A DNA stretch of 64,000 nt, taken from assembly GCA_012861695.1 (NCBI GenBank), contig JAAOOA010000399.1, forward strand, positions 14,863,248 through 14,927,247. Reading direction: 5' to 3'. The position numbers were made by a program, and so were the translations under genes. This document shows positions 33,001 through 45,357 of the stretch, one piece after another (the first letter of the stretch is position 1; every line of letters starts with the position of its first letter). Source of the DNA: Trematomus loennbergii. Lineage: Eukaryota > Chordata > Actinopteri > Perciformes > Nototheniidae. Below the pieces are notes generated by a model, which was given only the letters and a program-made list of their open reading frames with translations, ran no database searches and was not told where the DNA came from.

Positions 33001-34567
33001 GTATCCTGAAGCTTGCTCGTCACTCTACAGGTCTTCAGTCGCTGGGGTTCACTCTTAAGAGGAGTTACAATGAGCTGGGCCTGCTTATCCTATTCTTGGC
33101 CATGGGCATCATGATCTTCTCCAGTCTAGTGTTTTTTGCTGAGAAGGATGAGGAAGATACAAAGTTTAAAAGCATTCCAGCTTCTTTCTGGTGGGCTACT
33201 ATTACTATGACCACAGTAGGCTATGGTGATATATACCCAAAAACTCTACTAGGAAAGATTGTGGGGGGTTTATGCTGCATAGCTGGAGTACTGGTTATTG
33301 CCCTACCTATTCCCATTATTGTAAATAACTTCTCTGAATTCTACAAGGAGCAGAAGAGGCAGGAAAAAGCACTCAAACGAAGAGAGGCCCTAGAGAGAGC
33401 AAAGAGAAATGGTAGCATTGTCTCAATGAACTTAAAAGAGGCATTTGCTCGTAGTGCAGAATTGATGGATGTGGTGGTAGAGAAGAGCGAGAGGCCTCAT
33501 GACAACCATCTTTCTCCAAGTCATTGGAAATGGACTCCCAAAGGAGCTGCATCGGAGACAAGCTCAAACCGTTCCTTTAATGCACATGAAGGCTCTCCCG
33601 ACAAGGGCCGAGACACCAGTCCTCAGAGGATAGATGTTCAGAAGCTCGAGGAGATGTACAACCAAATGGCCAAGACACAATCCCAGCCAAACCTCAATGC
33701 TAAAGACAGGGCTCTAGAGCTGGCAAACAGAGGGACGAGATAGAATTGGGGGCCATCCAGGATCACAGGCCAACGGTGCTAGGAACCAGGGAAGGAGTGG
33801 GTGACATGAAAAGCCTGTCCAGCATTGACAGCTACATCAGTTGTGCTACAGACTTCCAGGAGAATCCACGCTTCACCCATAGTCCAGCAATGGACATTGG
33901 TCTTCAGGAAAGCAACAGGTTCTCCCACAGTCCGGCTATAGCTTTTTCCCAGCATGGGAATGCAAAAACAGGCCAACAAATCACTGGGGAGCGTGAGCCC
34001 ATGTTGACTCCCATCACAAAACCCTCATACTCAGAGAATGCACGGAGATTCTTTTTTCCTGGCAACTCCTCAAAAAGCATTATACCCAAAGGAGGCTGTC
34101 GCAGCGATAGGGGGTCAGGCCCGTCCCCGCTCTCAGACAGCTCAGTCCAGTCAGACAACTCTCTGTTAAGTCCGGAAGTTTCCGTCTACACAACCGCCAG
34201 CAGCAGAACTCCACCGAAGTCCCCAGAGAGCACGACCCTGGCGGCAACTGTCTTCACCTTCCACGACTCCTCCATTAGCAAATACATTGACGCCGATACA
34301 GATGATGATGAGCACCTCCGCGACATCTCTGAAGCCAGTCCTTCAGAGCGTCTTTTGGCTGGTTCAAGCCCAAAACGCAGCATCAACATCAATTACCAGA
34401 AGGGCACCAACCATTTAGAAACAGCCCAAAAAATGCTTGGCCAGAACTGTCTGTTCCCGAATGAAGGAATTCGTAGGGTAGTTCATGAGAATCATGTAGG
34501 ACCTGAGATGGCACGTAGACCAAAGGTTGACAGGGGGCGTCAACATACTTTGGATAAAGGCCTCTGA
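12728..34567 (+). CDS. kcnb1: Voltage-gated potassium channel Kv2.1 alpha subunit
   Basis: Delayed-rectifier K+ channel subunit, acting as a tetramer in the plasma membrane. Coding exons: 12728-13300 (191 codons, phase 0) and 32652-34567. Exon 1 holds the cytoplasmic T1 domain ([20 protein letters not shown] and the [20 protein letters not shown] linker). Exon 2 holds S1-S6, the S4 arginine ladder ([17 protein letters not shown], about 295-311) and the filter TTVGYGD (about 378-384). As read, exon 2 stops at 33741-33743 (554 aa). The family sequence continues in another frame (33746-34567), including the ER-PM clustering motif [13 protein letters not shown] and a C-tail with [10 protein letters not shown]. 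One missing A in the run 33725-33727 would join them (829 aa; human 858). The C-tail and T1 details fit KCNB1 rather than KCNB2, as does the ptgis neighbour. Confidence 0.95.
14287..14357. repeat. (CA)n microsatellite, about 35 units
   Basis: Uninterrupted CA dinucleotide tract in the kcnb1 intron. Frames reading through it encode only alternating residues and are not genes. Confidence 0.95.
18704..19167. mobile_element. 464-bp TTAA-flanked MITE in kcnb1 intron
   Basis: TTAA at 18700-18703 and 19168-19171. The ends are imperfect inverted repeats: left agtggacctatcatgc, right gcatgatgggtcccct. Both resemble the termini of the elements at 42378-44910 and 55515-55971, so this is a diverged relative. 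It has no transposase. It carries a perfect TGACGTCA palindrome at 18975-18982. Confidence 0.75.
22423..22449. repeat. Short (CA)n tract
   Basis: Interrupted CA dinucleotide run of under 30 bases in the kcnb1 intron. Confidence 0.8.
23023..23119. repeat. Small inverted repeat, possible hairpin
   Basis: Left arm ggaaccagactaagctgg (from 23026) and right arm ccagctgattaaatctggttcc (23097-23118, arms imperfect) are inverted copies, with about 53 bases between them. The whole unit is under 100 bp. It could be a tiny palindromic element or a structured intronic RNA; nothing further identifies it. Confidence 0.5.
23947..24122. repeat. Compound (GT)n/(GTGTGC)n/(GTGC)n microsatellite
   Basis: Pure GT run passing into GTGTGC hexamers and then GTGC tetramers, alternating purine-pyrimidine throughout for about 175 bp. 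Such sequence is prone to Z-DNA. Located in the kcnb1 intron. Confidence 0.9.
26890..27115 (+). mobile_element. LINE 3'-end fragment (L1-like fish family)
   Basis: The segment has the wording of a common fish LINE 3' UTR: 'taaggggtgggaattaataagc', 'ttcctcctactccctttcgg', and an end reading 'gttcgaaataaagattgaaatg'. No reverse transcriptase frame remains. The family label is from resemblance by memory. Confidence 0.5.
27940..28948. mobile_element. 1.0-kb Harbinger-like MITE
   Basis: Ends are inverted repeats of at least 20 bp (left ggccccggctccacgaggac, right its reverse complement). A TAA trinucleotide flanks each side (27937-27939 and 28949-28951), as for PIF/Harbinger target sites. The interior is GC-rich compared with the surrounding intron and has no long ORF, so it is non-autonomous. 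Sequence near its right end matches, in reverse complement, the start of the insertion at 42676. Confidence 0.75.
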
Positions 34568-36074
34568 GGCACAAGTGCAGCAGAAATGAACAGGGAGCTG
34601 GAGCAGAGTGTTTACTGTATGATGGAGACATCGGACAGACTGAAAACACAGAGACAAAGAGGAATAGACAAAGGATCTCACCAAAACATTTCACAAATTA
34701 TCTGAGCATGCCATAAGGCACTACGCTCAGGGTCAACAGGTGTGGTGAATACTCTGGGAGAAAAAAAACTTCAACATTGGAGAATGTCACTGCCCCTCCT
34801 TCAACTCATTCCTACTACTGGTGTTACACAAAACAAAAGAGCACTCCCAGGTAACCTACGGGTCTGTTCAGAGATACCCGTGGAATCAGAGTCGATAGAG
34901 AAATGTGGTGAGTTTAAGCAGCAGGGGGATATGTCTTATCTCTCCAGGAAATAAATCCTAGCTGCCGGCTATCCCATTACTGATTCCCAGTTCATTTTGT
35001 AGTCTTGGAGATACAGGAGAGGACCTACAAGCCTATAAGCTACTAACTTGTGCCCTCCATTCCCAAAACTGGCCTTAGTCATTTACATTTGTAGGGGTGT
35101 GCATGTCTGCATATACCGTAAAGGTATATGTGCATGTGTGTGAGTTAGTGTGAATGTTGATGGGTGATCTAATGTTAATTCATGGATACACACTCTTGAG
35201 ATTGTCTTACCTGATTTATTTTTATATAGAAAGTCCCTTATAAATATATGTAATTTGCTAGTCTGCTGTGTCATATTCATACGTGAAGAGTAATCTGGTG
35301 TGAGGGGAAATGTCTTGGCACAGCAGCAGTTATCAAAAGCTCCAGCCCATCATCCATTAAACTGAACACTCTTTCTTGAACAGTATTTTGCTATTCCCTA
35401 TGCTATCATGACACGGTGAGAATGGATGATACTTTCAAATATTGACCAGTGAATATTGTCCTGGCACCCCAGTATGATTTTAAGGGATGGTAGTGGTAGT
35501 GAACCAATCATTTTGTATATGGGCTAACATAGGAGCCTGAGATAATAAGCTTGATTGCTGCATAAAGCACACATTTCTGAAGCATGCATGCATCCAACCA
35601 GTCAACATACAAAAACATGAGATGCTTTAGAAAATGAAATATATAAAAATCCAATAATATCGTTTTTTCTTTACTGCAGGAGCAGATGTTCAGCATGCAT
35701 TGGCCTTCTTTTGACCAACATAAAAGCATCTAATGTATTCACACTCTCAGATAATGGAATATGTGTGTATTCCATCTCTACTTTGCTCCTTTAATCGTCA
35801 AATAAACTTTAATGGCACTAAATATACTCCGTCAGGTTAACGTTACTGTAGGCAAGTCAGTTGTAAATGCGGACCTGATAAAACTCATGCATGAGCACAC
35901 ACACCCACTAATGACACATACAGGCATGAAAAACCATTTTCAGGATACATCGATACATTTAGTTTCCATGGTGACAGCAGCCTTCTTTTAAGGCTGGCTG
36001 CAGCTCAGCAAAGGTTTGTTAATTGGGGCGGGAAAGTCTGATTGCATTTAACGTTTGTTTAACACATTCACATG

Positions 36075-36192
<118 letters not shown>

Positions 36193-36974
36193 CATGTACC
36201 AATAAAGTGACAGGTATGCACAGTAGACACATGTTACCAGAGCCACTTCTCACTGTGCATATTCATGAGTACTGAAGCAACATTATGATGCCTTGTTATG
36301 TTCATGTGTTAAATCTCTGTAGTATTCCATAAATACTACAACTCTCAACAATGCATTGTCTATTATCTGTTTGTATTTCAACATAGCAGTCTTACATAAC
36401 AACCAGAACCCAACATATAGAGGGACAAAGTGCTGTATTTAAACCAAAACCCATGACTTAAAAAATATGAATTTATTCATTTATTAATATTGTCTTCACC
36501 CCCATATATAGACCATTCTTACATGAGCAGGGTAACTATAAAGGGTTAACAACCCACTGTTCCCCCCTCAGCCCCAAATGTGATTTCAACTATGAAGGTA
36601 CAACCTTTTTTAATGCCTTTAACATTTCTCAAGAGCAGATATCTCTCAACATGACTGTCTCTAACTTTAACAAGATTAGCCATCTAATACAACTCTGAGG
36701 AAACTGTAGAAGCTTCCTGTCCTAAATATAGTAGTGGAAGATATACATAAATAGGACATTGCTCTATAATACAAGTAGGTGTTGAGTATACAATTTTATA
36801 CAAAAGTCAACAGAAGGTGATCGTCATGCATTTTTTAGTGTTTTTGTCCAGAGTCTAATCACAAATCCTGATTTCTTTTCCGTTTTAATCACAGAGTTGA
36901 ACCATTTCATATTGCTCTCGGTTAGTGAAAGGAGCTGAGGTGTGGAGTGAATAACAATGACTGTGAGAGGCAGA

Positions 36975-37137
<163 letters not shown>

Positions 37138-39622
37138 AGAGCAGTATGTTTGTGAATGAATGCATGTTGGGGGAATCCTGCTTCTTTTCTCTAAATATTC
37201 TATCTGCAGTTCTTACTCTTACATACAGCAGTATCACAGGTTATACCTTAATCATATTACTCACACATTTGATTTTATAGGGAGTGAAGCCTCATTTAAA
37301 GCTGAGAAGCGACTGATGCGAAGAGCATTTTATCGATCTTATTTTTCATATAGTTAGTCAAGGATTGATGGTTTGAGCTGGTGATAAATTCATGTAATGC
37401 TGCATACACTATGTATGATACAAAATATTTGTTTAATTCATTTTCTTATAATTTATTGTCATTGTCCTTTGTTGCCCACAAACTACAGTATCTGTTTATT
37501 TTAGAAGTTAAGATCACCAAAAGGAAAACAATGGCACTCGAAAATATTTTTGAAAGATAAAATTGATTGTCTGCAAAATGGTGTTATCAAATGAAAGGAT
37601 TTGATTTGAGTAAAAGGCGTATGGCAAAACAATTGACTGCAGCTATCTAACACTTTCCAGGTGGCCTTTGGTGAAATTCAGAGTGAATCAGTTTTGAATG
37701 TCTCCCTAAAAACTTGTTGTGAATGGCTGCTCCGTTGATTATATTTGTACATTATATTTCACAATAAATGTGTATAATTCTCCATATCCCATTGCAAGGT
37801 GGAAGTGGCAACTTCAATTATATGAAATCACGTTAAATGCAAGCTTAGTTTATTATATTTCATTTTGGTTAGACAAAACCAGTCTTAACACACATTTGGA
37901 GTACCGACCCGCTTCATGTAAGCTCCATTAGATATGTGTCTTTATCTTATGAAAGTCAAGGCCAATGCATGCAAATATCTGTAACCCAGTCTCACCTAAA
38001 TTTCATTACATCATTACAAAAAATGAATGATTAAGTTTCATTTTCAACGCTACGATAAAGGGCATTCAGATCACATAACCTCTCATGAAGAATCACATGA
38101 GCACCTGTCGCATCATTTAGGTTTTCTATTATGGCAGTCAGGGACCATGTTTCACTGAAATATCTCTAAACAATGATGACAATCAATATTTCATAAATAG
38201 ATAGCAAGCACTATTGTGGAGAACTGAGATTTATTATGGGAAGATATTACACAATAGCGCACCCATGTGCATCGACACAAAGCAAGTGTTTAAATCCTTA
38301 CACTAGTATCGATACTCTTACGTTTTTAGACAAGTGCAAAAGAAACATCAAGCATGATGTTGTGATTTCATACCTAGACTGCGATACTGTGACATAATAC
38401 CACCATAATACAAGAACATATTGATTTGGTCATTCTTTAAATGTATTTTCTTATGTTCATCCTTGTTTTTATTTTAATCTAAAAGGGATTTTTATTTCAC
38501 TGATATCACTACGGAGAAATTCAAACTAAGCCATTATTCTTGATGAAGAAAACACAATCAAGTTACTTTATTTCTCATTTATTGATACAAGATGATCTAA
38601 GAAAAAGAGCACAGATTCATTAACGTTTCCATAACAAGACTCCGAACTGTACAGTGAATGCATTTAGTTTACGTAAGTTAACTTACAATAGAACTTGGTT
38701 GTCGCTCTAGCTGCTAAATTTGTGAAAAGGTTCAAGTCGGTTTTTTGGTTAGAACCCCATAGGACCCCTTTCAAGGACATGTGGTAGTTTCTAAAACCCA
38801 GTGAGAACCACTGCTTTAGCAAGTAGCCCAATTTTCTGAATCTAACACTGTATTACAGGGTTGGGGTCTATTCAGAATGCCTTGATAAAGTAAAACACAA
38901 ATAACACATTACACTGTAAAAGGAACCAGTATTAGAGCATGAGGTAAATAAAAACTTAGTACAAACTAAAACATAATCTATATTTTTTCAATGTTTTAAG
39001 CTCTCAGTGGAATTGACCCCAACCTTGCCTAAGCCATCAGTCTTTGTAAAGTACACTGTTTCCAGGGAAGTGAAAAAAGCTATTTGAAAGACCCTAGTCA
39101 GCTCTTATACAATGTTGTTTGTAGGTCCCGAGACTGTCTGTTTTGTACAAAAAAAGAAAAAACATTTGTACCTGTTGACTTTCTATGCTGTTGTTTCTGT
39201 ATCAATGTTTTATTGTTCTGTGCATGTTGTAACTTTGGCGTTGTGACTGGTTGTGATTCACACAGAGCCAGTACTTGTCATGTTAAAAAAGTGTCTCAAT
39301 GTCCCAAGATATTTCTATTTCTCAACAAAAGCAACATTTCCCTTGAATGAAATAAATCAGATCACTTTACATTTTGATTAGGATTTCTGACTTTCTTTTT
39401 TTGCTTTTCATTTGCTGTTGTTGATGCAAACTAAAATAAAAATATGTTTTATTAAAATCTTTGTTGAGCAGTCAGGACAACAAATGAATTGGAGTCTCAT
39501 TCGAATTAGCAATTTTCATCGGCACATATTCAGCCATTTTAATAAAACGTCCACATGAAGTTGCACTCATCTGGAGAAGAAGGCACACCTGAGCATTGAC
39601 CAGAACTCTTTAACAGGACCGG

Positions 39623-39628
39623 TTTATT
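39623..39628 (-). promoter_or_regulatory. sbspon: Poly(A) signal of sbspon
   Basis: AATAAA on the minus strand about 70 nt after the sbspon stop codon (39699-39701), implying a very short 3' UTR that ends close to the convergent kcnb1 transcript. Confidence 0.6.
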
Positions 39629-39698
39629 ATTCTGGCAGATTGTTCTTTATACATGAGCCTGAGAAGATGTGTACAGGATAGCAGAGGGAAGGAGGATG

Positions 39699-41568
39699 TT
39701 ATATAAAGAGGAAGCTGTGGGCTGTTGGGCAGGAGCAGGCCTCCATCCTCCCCACACGCCTCCACACACCCCTGCATCGAGGGTTTCCCACCGCCTGCCA
39801 CTGGAGTGACTGTCTTCTGCACCAAGGATGAGGGGAGGAATCAGTTAGTGGTCACACAATTACACTTTAAATCCAAGTGATAAACAATGATGCCATCTAG
39901 TGGTAGTCCTCATTGTTACCAATCGGATCAAAGAGATAGGTGAAGATCATTTGTCCAGGGTTCTGCGAGGAAAAACAATCCGGCCCAGGCTGCACTGTCA
40001 CAAATGATCCGCATATCTGTACTCTATCCACCACTGCACCTCGTTTCAGAATACATGCTTGATTTTTGCAGATACCGTGGCCAGGATCTTCTGGAGTTTG
40101 AATTGTTTATCCTGATGATATGGCGAGGGTTCAAGTTTGGTTGAATGTGTTTTTTGGGTTAAGGTTCTAGTAGCGCTATGGAGCAGTTTTTCTTCGTGCA
40201 CAAAGACCAGGATGTGCAGAAAGGTCAACACATCCATCAAAGGCAAGTTTCAAACTTACTTGGCAAAAAGGCTAATAAACATTTGTGTGTAAATTGATTA
40301 CCTAATGGCAGGTGAAGCTTTTATAATGTGAAAAATAACAGCAGCAACTGCGCTCAAATTTTTCCTACCAATTTGCCTTTGGTGATAAGGAAAGGTGACC
40401 TTTAATAGTGAAGTTTTGTCCAACACTTAGTTTCTTTACTAACTAGCCAAATTAAATTCAAGCTAATTTCATGGTTGGATGACACCTTGGCAGAGCTTTA
40501 AAAACAAACACTTTATCTTTCTCTTCTGGTCATTAACATTTCCAGAACAACAAAGGCTTGAATGTGTGAATTCTGAATTCAAAGAAGAATAACTTCTGCT
40601 CTTTTTCTCCATGGAGAAAGCAATGCTTTCATCCAAGAAACATTTTAGTAATCTAATCCATTCTTACCTTCCCCCGTCGTCTTCCTCTCCATCTCCGGCA
40701 CAGTGTGTCTGTCCAGCAGAGAGAGCGGGCGGCTGGCACTCGACACACACACGGTGCCCCTCCCTCAGGTGCTGCATCCACTGAGTGTGTGGGCCCGAGC
40801 TCTGCTGGCACCCTTTAGTCAGAGAGGTCAACTGAAACTGGACACAATACCTATTTTACACACACACACACACACACACAAACCGAACTCAGAATACATA
40901 CATGTTGACGACACATGAGAACATATCAAATTGTAAAAGTCTCTCTGGTCGTGTTACCCTGTGATGTCACTGCTGTCAGGGATGTCTCTTTTCTTCCTGG
41001 CGTTGCCATAGCCACCAGAGATAATCAATGCTGGGACTGCAGAGGAAGCATGCAGGATAACATTACATGTGACAGTATGTTACGGTACCTCATACATTTA
41101 AAAGGGGCAAATGCCAGGAAACTGTTGATAAAGTATATTAGAACTCCCTGGTGTGGAACAACCTGGAACGCTTTGAGAAACAGCTTCGCTTATGGGCAAT
41201 ATCAGATATTTAGTAGAGAGCTATAAATCATACTGCTGCTTTACTACTACACCGTGGAGACTCCATGCATCAGCAACCCCATTGCTCTTTTACAGTGAAA
41301 CAGACAACAACATAGCAACAACAGAGCAACAACATAGCAACATTTTGTACAATTGTAAAAATCGAGGTAAATAGAACAAGGCTCTGGTTTCTTAATTCCA
41401 GTGTGAATTAATGGTCTGCTTGAAGGCGTTTCTCTCCACAATAGTTGTCAAAATAAGAATCTCTGTGCTACTGCAGCAACTATAATGACATATTGGTTAA
41501 ATGATTAAAGACTGCACAATAGGATTAAAATAACTTTTATTAGTTTAAGTTGAAGTGTCTTATATCTA

Positions 41569-41602
<34 letters not shown>

Positions 41603-44600
41603 TCTTTTAAAGCCAATGTTTCTGCATGTGACTTTTAATTGAATAAAAAAACAGCATGACCTGTTTGTATGAAGGGATATTTAATTATGGTTTTCATTAG
41701 TTCACTAACATGTCTTTCACAGGTAAGTTAACAATAAAGGGGTGCTTTTTTTACATCGCAATCCATCACACTAATTCCACTAGAATAATAAATAATTACC
41801 TAAGTGACCTTTTATAAGGCCAGCCATATTTTGTATTTAATATCTTTGTAGGTAAACACCTTAAATGAGTTGATCACATGGATGTGCGTTAGGATCCGGG
41901 TGCATTTTTCTCACCAGGTGGGTTGGGACAGTTCCCCTGCTGAGACCAGTACTCTGCACAGCCGGCGTGCTCCTCCAGGTGAGGACAGGGTGTTCCTGCG
42001 TTGAGGGGCCCCTGCAGGATGGCCCTGCTCCGCCTGCGGACTGTGGCCCTGCAGGGCTCAGCACAGCCTGACCATGCTGTCCACTCGCTCACCATACAGG
42101 ACAGTGCTGGGGGGGAAGAAACAAAAAAACGAATGATAAAGAAGACTAACAAAGCCAACACCAGCATCCTGTAAATCCCCAAATAGTAGTCAGATGTTAA
42201 AAATTGCAAATGTCAACCAATTATAGTTTTAAATGACAGTATCATAGTCCTCATGTTACTATTATAGTCTCACTATCAACATGTGCAAGTGTGTGGGTTG
42301 TATAGCATACACATTAAGCTTTAAATACAAAATGTGTTTTATGATGTATTGAGAAAAGGGGAGTGGGCAGATCTTAAAGGTCACCTATTGTGCAAAATCC
42401 ACTTTTTCATGTATTTTATACATAAAAATGTGTCCCCTCTGTGTAGAGAGATTCTGAATGTTTCATAAACATAGACCCCCTCTCTTTTTGTCCTGATCCA
42501 TTCATATAAAAACCTGTCAAAATGAGCTGATCAGATTTTGGCCACTTTATGATGTCATAGCGTTTCTTTGGCCCACCTTATCACCTGAATCTCCTCCGAG
42601 AGCACCATTGTGTTCTTTTTAAACCAATCATCTCTCAGAGGGGCGTTGGGAGTGGCACCTTATTTTCATCTAAAGCCCCGGCCACACGAGGACGATAACG
42701 GTCGTATCTGCTACAGTTCACTATCAGATAGAGGGTTCGGCCACACAAGGCCGACATGGAAACGCAGAAAACGATAACGATAACGGATCCCAAGGTGGGT
42801 AGATCTGCAAACGAAACGCTCTGGGGGGGCAAACGGCTCCGTGTTTACGCCTATACGATCATTTTCTGATAACGTTGAAGCAATAGCCCCGCCTCTCCCC
42901 ACCTCTCCTGCTCAGAGATCAGCTGCTGGGCTGTCAGAAGAGGGGGAGGAAAAGAGAGGCTCCGTTTTTTAGTGCTGTACAGACCGACGTTAACAGCAGC
43001 CCTGTCTGTGCACACGGAGACCGACTCTGTCGTCCGGTGATCTAACCGCCTTCTGGAAAAGCTTCACAAGTACGTCGATACGCAAATGCGCTTTGTGACA
43101 CAAGTGACGGTACGCATTTCAGATTGTTGCCGCACATGCGTACCAGTTATGTGCACCCCTGCATATAATCATATAATCCGTTCTTATTGTGCATCCATGG
43201 GTAAAGGTAAAACTCATGTAGTACTGAACACGTCACATGAACGTGCTGGGCGTCGCGGTCCCGTGGGTTATATATATGCCGAGGAAAATAACTCTCAGAA
43301 TAACGTTATTAGCACATTTTACAACTTGAGGACCGAATTTTTTAATAAGGGCTATACAAATGTTCATACTGGATAGTTTATTTAGTTTAAAAAAAAAAAT
43401 CCAACGATTTACAGAGGTCTCTTTCCCAATGTTAGTCAATGGGAAAAAGTCTTTCGGGCCCAGCGACTGATACAGAAGTGTAGTACCGCCGTTTGGCCAC
43501 AAATAATATTTTCCTCAGAGTCCGGCGCACTTCCTGGGGGCTTGGACCAGCGTTGCAGTCGGGAAGAAAAGCAATGTGGAGCGGCACCCAGGGCCGGCCC
43601 GTAGCACTGGCGACATAGGCGGTCGCCTAGGGCGCCAGATCTGGGGGGGCGCTGCGCTGGTAGTTCTGGGAGGGAGAAAAACATTTTTGACTGTTTGGCT
43701 CATCCTAATTTTCAGCCTTGATGTAACAACATTCATAATTAAGTCAAGGTAACACCCTTTTCACCCCGGTTACACTTTTCATTTGCCCTGCACGATGGGC
43801 GCTGTAAGTGATAAAAGTGGGGGATGTTGACTTATCAGGCACCCACAGCTCACAGCCAAAGTGCGAGCGAGTCTCTGAGCGAGCAAGAGAGAGAGAGAGA
43901 GAGGGCGCACATCTGTACCGCGGATTGTTGCTGGATTGAGGCTGACTACAGCTCAGTGAGGTAAAGGACTCTGAGTGTTTAGATAGTTCAGGGGGGGAGC
44001 GCATAAAGCAGACTCTTCACGCTAACGAAGGATCACTTCTTCTTCAGGGCAGGGAAGGCTAAGCAGTACGCAGGCTACTGTCCCGCAGCTGCTGCCTCTC
44101 TGTTCGACTCCGGTACTGCACATTACTCACGAGACGTGAAAAATTGCTTCAAGTGAAACATTCTGGGCTTTTCAGAAAACATCCGGGGCTTGAGCCCAAG
44201 TAGCCACTCCCTAGCGCCGCCACTGGTTATGTTCACATACTTATTTGATTATTAAAATGTAAACCGATCTTTTTCATATGGGTGTTTAGAGTTGTACTCC
44301 CTAGATCTAGTCTCTAGTAATTCTGCTCAAAGTGCACCAGATTGAAGCATTTTACTTTAAAATGTTAAAAAAAATCTTCAAAAATACATTTGAAACCTTC
44401 TTTATGTATATAACCAACATGTCAATACGTTTCAGTTTTTGTAGTGTATTGGTCTTTTGTAGAGATTTTTCATTTATTCTTTATATATTCTATTGTGTAT
44501 TGCTTGGAGGGGGGGATACCAAATCATAATCTCGCCTACGGCACCAAAATGTCTAGGACCGTCCCTGGCGGCACCTCACCACTTCATAAGGAGTTTGACC

Positions 44601-45357
44601 GTGCATATAATAATGTTAAAATGTGCTAAATATATACACTGCAAAAAACAAAAAAAAGAGGAGTAAAAGTAGCTCACGACTTGTTTTATTTTTTGAAAGT
44701 AGCTCTCTTCCTAAAAAAGGTTGGAGACCCCTGATCTAAAGTAACAGACACATAATCAGCACTTTTGAAACAGGCCTGAAACAGAGGGGTTTATGGGATG
44801 CTACAATGAGTGATAGGCTATGTTTGGTATTTTGAGCCAAACACTTCAGAGACATGTTTTATATCTGGGACCTATAATATATTGATGAAAAGGAGTATAA
44901 TAGGGGACCTTTAAACCTTGACCAATATCATCACAATTTAATGTAGGTCACAGAAAAAGGATTAAGGTCATATCATGTGAAAAATGTAATTGAGTTCTGA
45001 GTTGAAAAGTCAGAATTCCGTAATCGAGAATTCTGACTTTTAAACTGGAACCCGAATACACCTTTTTAATGTGGCCTATATCTTGCCGTTTATTTACACA
45101 TACGCACCTGGGCAGGCTGAATCATAGTCGTGGCAGCAGTCCAGGGTGGACACACAGGCTTGGTCACAGTAGCAGGTCCCGAAGGTGCGGTCGGACCTCC
45201 ACCCTTTGCTGGAGCAGGACGGGTCCCGGCCGGGGCAACACTGTCCTGTTTCCCGGCAGCCCGACTGACACGGGCCGACGAGGAAGAAAGCCACAGAGAG
45301 ACAAAGCAGAGGGACAGAGCTCCTGCTGACTGTCATCCCGACGGACCACAGCAACAT
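39699..45357 (-). CDS. sbspon: Somatomedin B and thrombospondin type 1 domain protein
   Basis: Predicted secreted extracellular-matrix protein. Five coding exons in minus order: 45357-45108, 42106-41915, 41036-40958, 40850-40668, 39816-39699; all phases agree and give 273 aa (human about 264). Exon 1 has a signal peptide (hydrophobic SVPLLCLSVAFFLVG) and a somatomedin B domain, Cys-rich with GTCYCDQAC and DCCHDYDSAC. Exon 2 has the TSP1 repeat (SEWTAWSGCAEPC, RRRSR). Exon 3 encodes VPALIISGGYGNARKKR. Exon 4 has YCVQF, WMQHLREGHRVCVECQPPA. Exon 5 ends QWQAVGNPRCRGVW, then CSCPTAHSFLFI and stop. The last three exons are too short to stand out as ORFs and were found by matching the family C-terminus. 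A start at the second Met (45336) is possible. In human the gene lies beside RDH10, which is also the next gene here. Confidence 0.9.
41572..41601. repeat. (TA)n microsatellite
   Basis: About 15 TA units in the sbspon intron between exons 2 and 3. Confidence 0.9.
42676..44733. mobile_element. 2.06-kb insertion with 8-bp target duplication
   Basis: The 8-mer ATCTAAAG flanks it at 42668-42675 and 44734-44741; the intact MITE copy at 55.5 kb has this word only once at the equivalent place, so the duplication is real. An 8-bp duplication and the right end (ggttggagacccctg) fit hAT elements. The left end (ccccggccacacgagg) instead resembles the Harbinger-like MITE at 27940-28948, so the insertion is probably composite. 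It encloses another hAT-like element at 43589-44567. Confidence 0.65.
43589..44567. mobile_element. 979-bp hAT-like non-autonomous element
   Basis: Begins cagggccggcccgtag and ends with the inverted counterpart (ggaccgtccctg). It is flanked by a perfect 8-bp duplication GCGGCACC (43581-43588 and 44568-44575), as for hAT transposons. No transposase frame is visible. It is the innermost and thus youngest layer of the nested insertion in sbspon intron 1. Confidence 0.8.

Larger units (their letters stand above)
42378..44910. mobile_element. TTAA-flanked MITE split by a 2-kb insertion
   Basis: Left part 42378-42675 and right part from 44734 together match, in reverse complement, the intact 457-bp MITE at 55515-55971. 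TTAA flanks both outer ends (42374-42377 and 44911-44914). The gap between the halves is filled by the element at 42676-44733. Located in sbspon intron 1. Confidence 0.85.

Noticed and set aside
33904..34158. Minus-strand frame opposite the kcnb1 tail
   Set aside because: Shadow of the kcnb1 C-terminal coding sequence.
12728..34567. kcnb1 as a pseudogene
   Set aside because: The region after the shift keeps family motifs and an open frame of 273 codons; a single base-call fault explains it better.
12728..34567. Calling this gene kcnb2, given the sbspon/rdh10 neighbours
   Set aside because: T1 ([18 protein letters not shown]), the S1-S2 loop and the YIDADTDD tail follow KCNB1, and ptgis and stau1 flank the block.
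39610..39825. 71-codon minus-strand frame with MVQKTVTPVAGG
   Set aside because: Wrong frame of the real sbspon last exon (39699-39816).
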